NCBI GenBank assembly: GCA_008360975.2
Contig: CM039188.1
Span: forward strand, 29,787,944-29,851,943
DNA: 64,000 bases
Source of the DNA: Lichenostomus cassidix
Lineage: Eukaryota; Chordata; Aves; Passeriformes; Meliphagidae
Direction of reading: 5' to 3'
Shown piece by piece: positions 1 through 13,600 of the stretch; within the stretch, counting starts at the first letter, position 1, and every line of letters starts with the position of its first letter. The notes under the pieces are model-generated. The model did not search any database, was not told the DNA's origin, and saw only the letters and a program-made list of their open reading frames with translations. Position numbers and translations under genes: made by a program.

Positions 1-45
1 TAACACCTTCAGGTGGATGTTGTCAGGCCCATTGATTTCTAGGGG
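1..45 (-). mobile_element. possible scrap of CR1 reverse transcriptase
   Basis: Read on the minus strand, this edge encodes a short stretch E-I-N-G-P-D-N-I-H-L-K-V-L. It resembles the K-S-M-G-P-D-x-I-H-P-R-V-L segment near the start of the CR1-type LINE reverse-transcriptase domain. Only about 13 residues align and the codons further upstream do not continue the match, so it could be a decayed fragment cut by the window edge or a coincidence. If real, the rest of the element lies to the left of the window, because minus-strand coding runs leftward. Confidence 0.3.
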
Positions 46-292
46 TGATGTTTCTGTAGCAGTTCAGTTTCCAGCTCTCCCTTCTCTAACAATGGGGCTG
101 TGTTTGCATGAACTTGGATTTTTGTTCCCAAAGCCTGGGTCCCAGCAGTGCTGGCCCAACAGTTTAGCATAGCCTTGCCCCTGAGTTGTACTGGCTTTAA
201 AATTACTGCTCATCACTGCTTCCAGGACATTGTGACCTAAGCTAAACCAGGTCCCCTATTGTCCTAAGCTAAACCTATTGTCCCCTTCAAAG

Positions 293-353
293 GCGTGGGG
301 GAAGCCACAGACTTGCAGAGCTCTACAGGTGGAGAAGAGAGCACAGAGGGCAG
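293..353 (+). other. candidate exon (splice-flanked, 61 nt)
   Basis: The segment follows a pyrimidine-leaning run ending in AG at 291-292 and ends at a good donor, CAG followed by GTAAGG at 354-359. All three forward frames are stop-free across its 61 bases, so the reading frame is not decided and coding potential cannot be judged. It could be an exon of an unseen transcript, a non-coding RNA exon, or one of the many pseudo-exons found in vertebrate introns. No protein family is recognised. Confidence 0.12.
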
Positions 354-3300
354 GTAAGGAAAAATGAAGGGTCTGTGGAGTGTCACCTGCATGGTGATGC
401 TCAGGACTGTAATTTGGACTTGCATTGCTCAAATGGAAATTAGGCAGAATCTCCAGAAAATGGAATGAATGTGGCAGAATGAATCAGGCAGAATGTGAAT
501 CCAAAGTCTTTCTTCAGATATGTCTTAAAATGACTCACCAAAGATCATAGTTGAAGTCCTTATCAGAGAATAAACTCCCAAATTTGCTTTGCAAATAATA
601 AATTGACATGGCCCTATGGGCCCTGGTTTTTTTAGTCCCCATATTACTTCTCCTTTCCCTCTTGGCACTTCAAAGGATTGACATTTTCAATTTGACACAT
701 AAATGTGTTGTTAAAATGACCTGCAAAAAACAGGAAGCTTTGGAGCTGCACTGGAGCAGCTGTACCTTTGTGCATTTTTTATGTGTTTTCTCACCTTCCA
801 GCAACAAGAAAAGGATAAGGAGTTTTTGAATTTTATTTAAGGGTGTAATTATTTCCCAGGCTTGCTTTCTAAAACTACGTGGTTGCCTTGCATTTGTTAA
901 GAAATAAGTACTGATAAGAATATTATCGTGAAGAAACATCTAATTAAAATGACCTTTTTTATTTGTTCTTTCATCTCATTTTAGCAGATAACAAGAATCA
1001 ACAGATGATATTATACTAATTATGATTTATTTTAATAAATTATATGAAAAGATATATATCTTCTAGTTCAATTTGTATTCTTTGAATACATAGGGGACTC
1101 TTATTAGAAGGTGCAAGCAAGTTTGGCTGATATTTTTGAAATGTTAAAAAAACTTTTAAAAATACTGTTCTCCAGTGCTGTATTATTAGTGTATCTTTTC
1201 TCTCTTCTTAAGCGTTGGGCTGAGATCTGTAATGCCAAAATTCTTACTTGGATATGAGGATCTTCAATAGCTGTATAAACAGCTCAGCCAGGGTCCACAT
1301 AGAACAGATAATTGTGGTCAGAGTGCACCAGAGAACCCTTATCTGCCTTGTGTGCTTCTGGGAGGAATACTGACCTCATGGTCTAGAGGCACACTGGGAT
1401 TATGTCTTTTCCTTCTGTAGTAGAACTTTTAAATATTCAAAGTAGTGCTTAAGTCCCCTTGCTGTCGTCCTGTCTGGTGTGTGAGCCAATAATTTCCACT
1501 TTCACCCATCTTTGTTTTAACCACTGTGATTAACTTGCACTCTGCTGGGTGATCCAGGCACAGAAACTTCTGGGTTATCTCCTATAGGGATTTAATATCA
1601 GCCCTTTCAAATAGGGACTCTTGGCATACACAATAAATGGGCATTATCCATGCAGATTAGATGCATTGATTGGCTGCACTGTGTCTTGTACACTTTATAC
1701 AAACTCTGTGATGGCATCTCTAATAGCTCATTCTTTAAAAAGGGCCTGTCATTTTATCATTATTTCCCTGCTTTGTGACCCAAGCACTGCTGAGAAGCAT
1801 CCTCACTCTGGTTTTCTTCTTTTCTACTGGAATTTCTGTGATTGAACAAATATATTGAAAGAAAAAGAAGGTAGGTTATACCCCCAATTTCTTAATCTCA
1901 TAATCACATTAGTGCTACAAGTAATGTCATCCAGCAAAAGTCACATTTTTACTCTTCTAATACACTTTCTGTGACAAGTCCATGAAGAAGATAAGGGACT
2001 TATGCCTACTGAGGTGAATTTTCTATTAACTCTTCTGGCTGATGTTTTGGATATATGATAGTTGGCAGTTTTAGTGCTATCTATTTTTATATGATAAAAA
2101 ATTGTTTGTTGTAGCTTCTGAAACCTCTTACATGCTAGACATCTAATCTAGATGTGACAAAGTGATGAGAAAAGGCTATTAGATGTACTATCTTGAAGCT
2201 CTTAGGATATTCCATTCTGTTTTTTTTCTGTCTGTCCAAGTCCTTGGGTTGTCCCTGTGTGAGAATGCAGGAACAGAAGGCAGAAATCCTTCCTATTGCA
2301 TTTTCTATTGCGTTGCTCCTTCACTGGAGTGCATGGATTAGAGAAGTGTGCATCTCAAGAATATCCAACCCCTAGGTTTTGGATCATGCTTGTGATGTCA
2401 CCACCCTCCACCCCTCTTTTTTTTTTTTTTAATTCCTTGCTTTTGGCCATTTTAAACAGGAAAAAAATTAAGGAAAATGTTGAAAAACACTGCTAAAAAT
2501 TTTAAAACATTGGGGATTTTTTTACCCTCAGTTGTGTTTTTTCTGTACAATTCAATCTGTTTCAATACTGTAACATAAAGAGGAAGATATCTACAAGAGA
2601 AGTAGGGAAAAGCAGAATGTTTGGTTACTTGGCAATTCTGTCAAAACCATTGGCTCAGCATAAGCCTTACATGAATTAAGCAGCAGATTTAGTTTTACTT
2701 TGTTGCCGCAAGCAGAATCTCTGCATTGCTTTGACTCGTGTTACACAAAGGGCTGTAAACACTGGTGAGCTGAAAATAGAGCTGTAGTTAAGGACTCCGG
2801 GGAGGAATGTGTTTTGTCTGAGGATGCTTGAGGAGGGTGTATTGTAAAGGTCTCTGAGGTACACAGTTGGTAACTCAATGGCTGCATTCCTGAAAGGAAT
2901 TTATGGGTGCTTTGCAGCAAGGAAATGTGATGCTGATTAACTGCAATTCCTCTTGACTCAGCCTCTCTCCAAAGCCTCTGGTTCAGCCCCTGAAGGACAT
3001 CAGTTTTATCCTGAGGGACATCTTAGTTCCTGTTCTGTTCTTGTGACTCATTAACTCAGCAGCTTGTAGGACTTGGTGCCAGCTTGTCAAGTTCTAACTA
3101 TAGATCATCCTCTGCCCTGCCACTGCCTTCCAGCTGGCATCTGTGTCTGCACATCCCTGTCTTGGCTGGACCCCACCTTCGCCAACTGGCCTTCAGTTTC
3201 AGAGTTACTGAACAAGATTCAAACCAGGAAAGAAGTCCCTGATACACAGCTTTTCCCCCTCCTTTCATGAGTTCTTGCTCAAGGTGAGAGCAAAGAGCTT

Positions 3301-3577
3301 TTCAGGGATGAGCTGTCTGCATGTGAATTGTCATCTCTGAGGATACTTCTTTGCATCTAAGCAGTACTTGGGAGTGCTGTGAGAAAACCAATCCAGGGCT
3401 GTTGCAAACAGCTCTGGTTTTGAGTTGTGCAGTGGAATGTACTTGGAGAAGAGAAATGCAGCATTGCTTGGGGGTGGGTTACATGCAACAGGGAATGACA
3501 GCACCTCCTCACCACAGGGAATTGAGAAAGGAAGATGTGACCAAAGGGGGAGTAATGAAGTACAAGGGAGACTTCTC

Positions 3578-3605
3578 AGAAAAGAGAAGAGAAAGGAAAG
3601 AAAAA
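3578..3605. repeat. purine-rich (GA) low-complexity tract
   Basis: About 28 bases made almost only of A and G, built from GAAAGAGAAGAGAAAGG-like words. It inflates open frames on both strands in this neighbourhood. Confidence 0.7.
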
Positions 3606-6499
3606 TATCTGTGGGGAAAAAAAAGTTGGAGGGATGAGACTTTCCAAGTTGGCAGAAACATAACAAAGCCTCATAAGGAAAACCAGAATAGGGAGGCAAA
3701 AAGGGATCAATGAGATTGAAAAGCCCCCACATCTTGGGAAAGCCTTTTTACCTGCCATACAGCCTTCAGCCAACAAGAAAGCTCCCTGCTGCTTAAAGGA
3801 GAGGCATTGGAGCTTACATGACCCACAGCAAGATTTAAATGAAATTAATAATAAGTGGGTCAAAGGAAAGAAAAGAAGGTGGATTTTCTTTTGTCATTAA
3901 AATCCTTACAAATGTACTTTAGTGTTCTCCCAACTCTCAGCTTTTGCTTTTTTCATTTTTACATTTAGGATTTAATTATCAGGCAAATTTAGCATATTTC
4001 TTTTTTTCTGATCACTCAAATGGAAAAACAGGACCTACTTTTCGACTTCCAAGACTTCACACTGAATCTCCTTTAGGGCTTAAGGAAACTTGAAAAAGTG
4101 ATTACTTTTCTGTTTTTACCCTTCCTCCTTCCCCTACCCTGAAATTTCAGTAGGCTTTTGTCATTGCACATTCAGATTGAAAATGAAAAAAGCAATTAGA
4201 AGAAATACTGCATGTTCCCTTGGGTCCCCAAAACCTTATTTATCTGCAGCCTTTGGCTTTAATAGCAGAAGCCCAATATCTGCTTTCTGACAAGGCTTCC
4301 AAGGGTGCTTATGCATAATAGCACTGGCATGGGGAAACTTCTGAAATGAGCAAGGAGCTATGACTAAAGACCCTCCTAAGGCACTGCCTTGAAAAGCAAG
4401 CTCAAGATGAAGTATCTAGTTGCTCACAGCTGGAACAGCAGCACTTAAACTGTAAAGCATGAATTTAATCAAACTTTTTTTTTTTTTTTTGGTCAGAATA
4501 CATGGCTGTAGGACAGCTCAATTCTTGTTACACCCAAGTAATGTTTTATGAGTATTTCATATTTCTTAAGTGGGCAGTAGAAAGTGTTCTGGGTGCTCTG
4601 AAGATTGAGAGAAAGATACAGTGTTAGTATCAAATGCAATACCAGCAAAAATAAACACAGGCAAACAGAAGACCATATCAATTTTGGGCTTTGCTCTACT
4701 GGACAGTAGTTTTACATCAGGGATATTTTTGTCCTGAAAGCTGAAATAAGACAAAAAAGTAGCAGATTGATGATGAGGCATTCCTTTTATGGACAGTAAA
4801 AGGCAGAAGTAGAAAACCAGAACTGGGAGTTGTGTGTCTTTATCATCCCCAAAGGGTCTGTGAGGAAGAATGTGTGATTTAGAGAACAGTGTTTTTATCT
4901 GTTGTCTCTCATTTACTGGAAGCAGTATGCCCAGTTCATGAATATTATCAGTTGTATTTCTCAGGTGTGCAGTGCAGTGGGAGTGCAGAGACTGAGAGTG
5001 TGCTTCACCTTTTCCTACCTTCCTCTGTCAGGATTAAGCAGAGGATGGTGAGATTTGCTTTTCCCTCTTTTATGTCTCCTGGAGAATGCAAGGTCTGAGG
5101 AAAGCCACAGAGCAGCAGAGATGTGGGGCCTTATTCCCTGTTTTACCCTTTTGCATCCACCTAGGGTTAGACTGTTACCTGGCATACACAGAGCAAGGCT
5201 CCACCATTCCAGGTGTAAATTGGCTCCTTCTGGAATGTAAACTGTCTAAATATTCCACTGGCCATTTGATAGCTTCTGCAAAGAGAGCAGCTTTCTGTGG
5301 AAGTATCTTTGCCAGGTGCTGCTTTCCTAGTAGGATTCATCCCTCTTCTTAATACTTGCTGGTGGCAGACTGAAAATGCTTGCTGTAGACTAAGCAGTTC
5401 ACTGACAGCTTTGAAGTCTACAGGGTAAAATTCATATTTTTTCGTCATCAATTCCAGATGAAGAAATTAGGTTTTTTTCATAATGATGCCTTGCTTCCTA
5501 AGTGCTCTTTTTGGCAGTCCAGACTCCTAATCAATAGACAGACCAGTTCTGTGTGGATGTGGAAGAGTTCCTTGTCCCAGAAACAGGAACAAAATAATTG
5601 AAAGGTGTAGAAAGCACCTTAAAATCTTAATCTGTGGATGGGAATGCTAAAAGAGTTTTGAAAAAATCTATCATCATTCATTTATAAGAAAGCCTGGCTG
5701 AATTTACGTTTTGTGTCAGCTTGTCTGTTCACTCTCACCATGTGTTTTTTCTTGCCCACAGATCTGACTGTCTTCCTAACCAGGGGTGCACGTTGGTCTG
5801 ATACAGCCTTGAAGATCTTGCTGCTGGACAGAATCACTCTTGACAGCTGCACTGGCTGTGTTCAAGCTATTTGGGCAGGTCTGTGTGTGGTACACGCTAA
5901 GGTGCTGAGGTACTTTGCAAATCTCCAGGGGGAGCACAGTTTGAGTGATTTTATGGGATTGCTCAGCAGACTTTCTTCCTATCCATAAACCTGGCAGCGC
6001 TGTGGCTTGGGCACACACCCTCATAGCTGCACTGTCTGCCTGCAGGGCTTGGTCCCAGCCTGAAAGAGTTAGCAGGGCTGTTGAACTGCTGACATTTATC
6101 CTCCCCCCAGGCAGTGAGGAAAGAGGCAGGGATGTGGTTATAGAATTTATTTGCTGCTGGAGCCCTGGCAGCTTGGCAGGAGATGAGGTCGGTATCAGGA
6201 TCAGAGAGCTGTAAACCACCTGTCAGGAGGAAGAGGTAGGAGAGGGATTATGACTGTGATGAAGTGTGGATTATAACACTACCTGTTATTTGTGACTGTG
6301 CCTAATGACAGGATGCAGCTCTGTGAAGGCTAAAAAGAAAATATGTAGCCACAAATGTGTGCTGGGGTGTATATCCTCACATTCTCTCTTCAAAATCATT
6401 GGCATGGGGGTGTCAGAAGACCTCATTTTAACCCAGCAGTGAGGCAAAGTTGCAGCTGGGTGATTCCCTTCCTCCTTGAGTGTCATTTTTTTTGTTTTT

Positions 6500-6795
6500 G
6501 CTGCAGCAAATAAACCAGCAAAGTTAAGCAGGCTGGAGCTAATGAGAGGCTACTGGAAAGCAGCATGTGAATAATGTAAATGCCTCACTATGATAAAATG
6601 ATGTATTTTCATTAGGTTGGAGCAGCATTGACAGGGCAGCTGAAGGGCCCTTTGGCAATATGAAGGCTAATTACTTGCCATGAAGAAACGAAAACTTGTC
6701 AAGCAGGAGCTCTGTCATTGCTCAGTTCAATAAATCAAGGCAATAAATCATGCTCAACAGAGTCCCTGTGCCATTTTAGGCTATCAGTAATGTGT
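6500..6795. promoter_or_regulatory. putative developmental enhancer / conserved non-coding element
   Basis: The block is dense in homeodomain-type words. It has a palindromic TAATTA at 6668-6673 inside GCTAATTAC, TGATAAAATGATG near 6591-6603, and a 10-base direct repeat CAATAAATCA at 6728-6737 and 6741-6750. The reverse complement of that repeat, TGATTTATTG, contains TGATTTAT, the known composite site type for PBX-HOX heterodimers. No open frame, transposon or simple repeat explains the block. The function is inferred from motif density; conservation in other birds or mammals was not tested. Confidence 0.35.
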
Positions 6796-6800
6796 GTGGG

Positions 6801-9800
6801 AGTGAAGAAACCAAACACTGAAACAAAGTGTCATCTCAAAAAGGAGGTGATTTTATGTACTTTATGAAAAATTATAACCATGCTTGTTATATTTTATTGT
6901 TTTTTTTATTGTTTTTTTGAGTAATGCACACACACTGATTGAGGTTGAGAATGGTGAAGAGGGTACATCTGTAGATTAATGTAAAGGGAAAATGGAGATG
7001 CAGTGAAAGAGGTTTATGGTTTTCTTTCTTGGCTGCTCAGGAGAAGAACTTTAAACATGCTGCCTGGTTCTGATTCCTCACTGCATGGCCTCCAGATTAG
7101 CTGCTCAGGAGTGCTTTCAGAGGTACAAGTAGCACCTCTGGACAAACTGGTTCTCAGGGGGCAGTGGTGCCTCTGCTTTCTGATTGCCTTCTGGACCAGG
7201 GGACAAGGGAATATCACTGTGAGCTGGGCGCTGCTGCTCCAGCTCTGCTGCAAACCCTCCCAACCTGGGGTAACCCTGCTGCTCTTGTGCTGTAGCCTTT
7301 GGTAAAATCAAGGAAATTACATTCACCTTATTTCTATACTTACCTGAAAGCTACATATTAAGATACTTCATAAAAATTAGTAGCCAAACCTTCTTTACTG
7401 ATTTTTTTGTTGTAAAAGAGATTATTAAACCAGGATACCTAAATGAGCTTTGCTGGTGTCACAGAGCTGGATTTCATTCAGACTGAAGGAGGCTGCTGTT
7501 ACTGCTCTGTGCTATTCCATGATCTGATTTGCAACTGTAAATGTTCTCTGAGGAGATCTGAAGAAGTCCTTTCTGATCTCTTGGAGGTGGTCAGCTTCTG
7601 CTGCATCTGCCTGTTGGTTTCTAATTACAACAAACAATTTAGGAGTTCAAAGAGAAATATTACTCTTGCTTGGTTTTGGCTTTTACTTTTATATTTCTTC
7701 TGAACAAATACTGTATTGTGTATTGTTTTTCCTGTCAGAGATCACAACAATTTAATTTCCTCACAAATTGTGAGTGTAATTAGTATGTGGCACTCTTCTA
7801 CTTCTGTGGTAATATTTATTTATTTGTTTAAAAAATTTGTTATGGCTGGAGATGAGAGGATCTGGGATTAAAAGTAAGTAAAAGCTGTAACTGTCAATAA
7901 TAGCTTAGATTCAAGAAAAGTTTCTTTCTCCTTTTCCAGTGATTTTCAAATATAATAAGTATTATTTCTTTCCCTACTGCAACTGAGGTGACTGTTGAGA
8001 TTCCCATTGTGTTTTTTTAAGGACAATGGGATAGCTGACAAGTAAGAATTTTGGGAAATGTCCACAGCAGTCCAATCCTACAGGTTCCCATCTTCCTTCT
8101 TGGGGAGAGGATGTGCAGAGAATAAGCTGGAAAAGAGGAATGCTGGTGACAGCACTCAACAGACTGCTGGAAAGTAGGATCCTATGGAAAGGGAATCTGT
8201 GTGGTGCAGAATAAACATCCAGAGTTCATATGTAAGTTAACATCCAATGTATTGATAATGATCTGATGGTAACATCAGAAAAGTCTAGATCACAAGTATT
8301 ACCTGAAATTTCTGAGATAAGACTGTTGATCCCTTTTTACTTCTGGGACAAAAGGCTGAAATCTTGCAATTAAATGCAAAGTTTAGACAAAGCTGCGCTC
8401 TTTGTTGAAGTTCTTCAATGAAGAAATAAATTCTCCATTGAGGTTATTTTGCCAACACTAGTAAAACATGGCATGGAAGATGCATCCAATTGCTCAGCTT
8501 TCAGTGTTTGGAATAACCAGGTTTTTGTTGCTGAGAGGAAAGCATAAATGTGTTTTTGTAACTAGCACCATAGAATTTCAACAAGAAGTCTTAGACCTAA
8601 TTTAGCCCTACTGTACACCATGAAGAGCAACAGATGTTTTTGTGGAGATGTGTTTAGTCTGTTGTGATACAATTGTAGTTGTGGTACAGAAAAAAAAAAA
8701 TCTTGTGAAATTCCCTCATCTTTGCTGGGTAGCTCATTAAAATCTCATTAATGGAATAGTTCAAGTTTTGCCAAGTTCCTTGAGGCAATTCTTTTTATGG
8801 AGATAGCAATTTTTCCGCTAGCAACTGAAAGGTGAATTACCCTCGGGTAAAGCATGGAAATACCCTAAGATCTTTTCACAGTAAAAAGACTGTATTAGTG
8901 GTGAGGTTTCATTCTTCTCTGCTCCTTTTTTAAAAATTGAATTGCAGGTAAGGAATTTTAAAAGCATTAGCATATAACATATTACAAAGAGTCCATCAGC
9001 AGTTCTATGATAAACTTCCATTTTTAGGTTGGGTTGTATAAAATCTCATTTTAGGCTGATAGTCAGCAGTAAAATAAGTTGGGAACCATGCTGCATAGGA
9101 GCTGTGGCATATTTATCTCATATTTCAAAATCACTTCTCAGAAATTGAAGTCCTGTATTTATGTCATCAGTAAGGTCTGAGTGTAAGCCTTTTGTAACCA
9201 GAAATGATAGTTCCTAGCAGAGGGAACTAAAGCCTGAAGGGCTGAGGCTAGAAAAAGAGGACTTACAGGATCATATTTTCAGAGGTATTTAAGCTCCTGA
9301 CTCATCTGAAAGCAGTGGGAGGAATCCAGGTAAATGCCTGGAGAGTTTTGAGTTGCAGGTATGGCAAAGCTCCTGCTAATTTGGATATCCTAGTGCATAT
9401 CCTAGTGCCTGCAGGAGGGTCAGGAATGCTGAGTGAAATGCAGGCAGGACCATCAGGCCAGGTGCTTCCTGAGCTGCCTGACCTAGATGGACACTGAGGA
9501 GTTGGGTGTCTTTTAGTCTTGGGCTCAGACCTAAAAAAGAACTTGGGGAAGGGTTTCATGAGGCTGCTAAGCCAATGTCTTAGTTCAAAATGTGTCTTCT
9601 GAACAGCAATTATGCTTAGAGAGTTGCACTGGCTTTCTGTGGGATAGACCAGTGTGAGAGCCAGGGTGAGTGAGAAGCACATAGCTAAATACAAGAGGAG
9701 ATGGTGGAACTGGACTTCAACATTTTGAGGCAGGAATGCTGCAGTTCAGATTTATTTATAGGAGGCAGCACAGCTCCAGTGCTGCAGTGTGTGTTGTACC

Positions 9801-10295
9801 ACCCTGAGACCTTCTCTCAGCATGTGACCTCACTTTCCAGCCAAGGAAGGAAAGGAAGGAGCAGGAGCCCTGTGACCTCCTGCACGAGCTGTAATACCAG
9901 GAAATCTGGCTTGGCAGATCTCCCTTTACAACATTTAATGTCTGTGTCTCTCTTCCCAGGAGAGCACTGTAACCACTGGATTTCAGAGGTACCTTCCCTG
10001 CTGAAGCCATGCTGGTGTTCAGAGGAGAATTTGGCAGTGCTGGGGTGGTGATGAGGAGCAACCCTTTCCATCAGCAGGGAGCTCTCTAACCCTGAGGTGG
10101 GTAGGGGGAAGAAAGAGGGTTTTTGAGTCTGAGATGATGCCCTGACCCAGCCTTTGAAAATCCCACCCTGGACTACTTTTGTGCATTCAGGCTTTCACCT
10201 TTTATCTGGGACCACAAACACTGCTTGAGATGAAAGACCTTGAAATATGGGCAAAGCTGTTCACTAGGAAACATCAGAACCTCCCATTTGTTTCA
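6801..10295. other. unannotated non-coding stretch
   Basis: No gene or transposon is recognised. Patches near 7030-7300 and 9300-10100 are somewhat richer in G and C and therefore carry longer chance open frames (up to 130 codons, minus strand, 9302-9694). A perfect 12-base tandem duplication lies at 9385-9408. Nothing else stands out. Confidence 0.55.
9385..9408. repeat. 12-bp perfect tandem duplication
   Basis: ATATCCTAGTGC occurs twice back to back (9385-9396 and 9397-9408), the signature of a small replication-slippage duplication. Confidence 0.9.
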
Positions 10296-10309
10296 CATGG
10301 GCCATCATG

Positions 10310-10625
10310 CTGCTATAAAACACTAATAAAGTAAAACCTGGATCGATTATCTAAAGAAGAAAGATCTATTATCTCTGAGATGTTATTAATCCCAGCTCAT
10401 CCAGTCTAAATATATTTCAAACTGATTAATATTCTGAGCTGTAGCTGTAGGGGCATTCTGTACCCCTCTCAAGCTTTCCATTTATGAGCAGGCTAAATTT
10501 GCATCCACAGAGTGCAGCTCAAAGGCAGGTGATTTTCCAGTGCTAACAACAATTTTGTACCTAGTTTGCATGCACAACACTGTACAAAGCCCAGCCAATC
10601 AATGCTGATTACTGAGAAGCATGAA
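10310..10625. promoter_or_regulatory. putative enhancer-like block
   Basis: The block contains ATCGAT at 10342-10347 within GATCGATTATCT, two TTATCT GATA-type cores nearby, TTAATCCC (an OTX/bicoid-type TAATCC core), CTGATTAATATT, a perfect octamer word ATTTGCAT at 10497-10504, and ACAACAATTTT, which includes a SOX-type ACAAT core. Such clustering of POU, homeodomain, GATA and SOX words is typical of vertebrate developmental enhancers, but each word alone is common in AT-rich DNA. No coding frame or known repeat explains it. Confidence 0.28.
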
Positions 10626-13600
10626 AAAGAAAATAGATAACATTTAAAACCACTTTCAGAAATGAATCCTCAGGACTTTTTAACAAAATTTGCAGAAAAG
10701 GCATTATTTTCTCCTACTTAGGCTATGTATTAGCTAATTTTTTGTGTTGTGTTTTTGGTGATCTCTGATGTACAGGCATCCATCCACACACACACTATTC
10801 CCTTTAGCACACACCCTGGGAAGTTCTCCAGATCAGCAGTGTCCCTGTGACTCTGATCACTCTCAGTGGATGTAAGTGCAAATGTAGTGAATACAATGAA
10901 ATATGAGCTACTTTTGCCATTGGAAGCTTTATTGGTCCATTTGTAGAGAGAAGGATTTAGAAGTCAATAACTTTCACTTTTTTTTTTTTTTAGCAAAAAG
11001 TTCTGATCAAACAGTTGAAATAAAGCACAGCAAGCTTTAGAAAATGTCTGGAAAGGAAGTTAGGATATGGACCTTTCATTCTTTTGGGCAAAGTAGATTT
11101 GGGGAAGAGGAATCAGTTTTGCTGAGTTTTTTCCTCATAAGTGGTTCTAATACCCCTCAATCCTTCATGGTTTATATAAAGAGAAGGGTTTTTCCCCCAT
11201 TTTTGGAGTGGCATTGAGTGGAAGGGCTTACTTGAGGAATATAAATACAAATTTATCAATAATTTCCATAACACATAATTTACGATTTGGAATGTGGATT
11301 GATAAAAGGGTGGTTTCTCTTTATGGTAAAAAATAAATAATAAGGGTCAAATCCTTATCTTCTTCTCCTTACAAATCAGCTTACACGTGTCTTGGGAGCC
11401 CTCTAACTCTGTCATATTAATGATTATTTTTATGCATTCTAGTAAGAGGTCTCAAGGAGCTCTACAGAAATATAGAGAAACAGTGGTCCTTGGGGATCTC
11501 ACTGTCTAAAACTGGCTGTGAGTGTTAACTTCCTTTCCACACTCTTTTAAATATTTTTTTAAATGTCTGGTCCAGAGTTGCAATCCAGAAAAATGAGAAA
11601 AAAAGCTTATAACTGATAGATGACAAATTTCATTTTGTGAAATGAAATGCATTCCCTGTGATCTCCAAGAGATTAGAACCAAAAGCCATGGGATCCTTCT
11701 CATTTTAGGTGAAACCTTCCTCTCCAAAAAGCACCTGTGCAGCTGAATAATTGAATGTTGTGACTACACACTTGCAAATATGGGGTTTGGAATTTTGTTT
11801 AATATCACCATCTTGGAACAGAAAGCTTGTAATTTTTTAATATCACAGTTTTGTGACAGAGAAACTAGATGTGTGAAATGCCAAGCACTGCCTTGACCCT
11901 GAATTCTTTGATTCACAGTGGGATCTGTAATGCTTCTGGTTCCTTGGGAGCAACATTTTAAATATTTCCCAGTTGAATCTACTCCAAAGTTGAAAAGTCT
12001 GACCCAGGTTCCCAGTAGAAAAGCTTTATGAAATTTGCAAATCTGAGCCTTCACCATGAAGCATAATTTTTTTTTAGAATAAATTGTCCTTTTTCAACAG
12101 AAGTCTGTGTCATCATAAGGTTTTGACTGCTTGTAGTCATAACACTGTGAGAGGTGACAGACAGTACTGTGGAAAATTACTTCTTTTAGAAGGAAGGAAA
12201 TAGCATACAAACTGAGTAGAAACCAGTCCTGCTGCATGAAAGCATGCTCAAAACCTCTGAAAATAAAGCCATTTGGTTTTTAGGTTCTTCATTATCTTTC
12301 TAGCTGCAGCATTAGAAAAATGACCAGTAATTTCTAAAACACTGGGATTTTTATTCTGTTGTGGTCAATTGTATTTCCTGTTCTTTCTTTTCTCTCTTTC
12401 CTTCTTTAACATTCAGGATCATTTATCTCTGACTTATGTCCAAATCCCTCATTATTTCATTGCCTGGCTTACTTCCAGAACAGCATGGACTCACAAAACT
12501 TTGTGCTGCACGATGATACAGGGTATCTATCAAATTCCAGTGCCTGATAAAATAGCAGCTCAGTGACAAAACTGCAATGTATTAAATTGCTTTTGGTTTT
12601 ATTCTTCTAAAATGGCTCCCATGTTTGGAATACAGGATAAATATTTTCAATGTAAATATTGTTGCCATTTTTTAAAATGTATTGTGATTTTTATTATGCA
12701 GAGAAAGGTCTGAAATCCTCATTGTCTGTCTGTTTACATTCCTTGCTCCAGATAAAGGTAAATGACTCTTAGAAATCTGTCACTTGACCATGGAAATATT
12801 CTGTTGTCTTTGGTATAATCAGGTGCTGCCTTCTAAAAATTCTTTTGCAGAGTATGTGGGATGCTGCATGAGGGGAGTTAAACTGCAAAAAACTCCTCTG
12901 CTGAAATCTAGGCAATACTGAAATGCTATGAAACAGTTTGGGGAAGTTACTGCACCTTAGAAAGCCTTGGGTCCTTATCCTAATTAAGCTGCATTCCCTC
13001 CAGGACGTGGTACCAAGGTGTTTAATGATCCCTTAATTCTCCTGTGCTGAGCAGTATCTGCTGTGCCACCACATGACCTCTAACTCCAGATGACTGTCTG
13101 AAAAGCTGGAGGGAATTGCATGTATGGAAAGTAATGCATTAGAGACACCAGAAATTACAGTTCTGCTCCACTTCAGGTTGTCTCTCAAATAAATGTGAGA
13201 CCTTGCCATTGTTACTCTGTACTAATAGAGGCAATGCTGTATCACTGCCTGCTCTGGATTGTGCCAGCAGTCACTGGTGAGGCACAGAGATAAGTAATTA
13301 TACTAATTGAGAGGGGAGCAAGGTAGTCACCAGCTCTGCACCTGGGAGACCCAAGTTTAATGCACCCAGCAGAAGGGTGACCTTTTTAGTCTGCTTCAAG
13401 ACACACTAAGCAAAGATATTTGAATTTGTGGTCTTGGAAGACCAAAATAAGCAGGAATTTCAGAAACTAGCCAGTGATGGGAGAGGATGGAAAATATAAT
13501 AATAGACTGAAATATTGTATTCCCTGATATATATATATATATATATATGTATATGTGCAGACTAACAGGCACCCTGGCATTACAATTAGTAATGCTGAGG

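Larger units (their letters stand above)
46..6480. other. unannotated non-coding stretch
   Basis: No gene is recognised here. The stretch holds a 13-base duplication (CCTAAGCTAAACC at 236-248 and 263-275), a 14-base T run at 2417-2430, a purine-rich tract near 3578-3605 and a 16-base T run at 4475-4490. A short splice-flanked segment (293-353) is listed separately. Open frames up to 147 codons (for example 5776-6219 on the minus strand) have no recognisable motif and overlap open frames on the other strand, as expected by chance. Confidence 0.6.

Noticed and set aside
5776..6219. 147-codon minus-strand open frame opposite two forward frames
   Set aside because: Serine- and leucine-rich chance translation with no family resemblance; open frames on both strands indicate only a low stop density. 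An acceptor-like CCCACAG at 5761 has no convincing partner.
7338..7346. Minus-strand CAG followed by GTAAGT
   Set aside because: An excellent donor sequence, but no matching acceptor or meaningful open frame upstream on that strand.
8571..8640. CCATAGAATTT as a minus-strand CR1 terminus
   Set aside because: Only a few bases resemble the ATAGAATCATAGAAT end and the neighbouring sequence does not continue into CR1.
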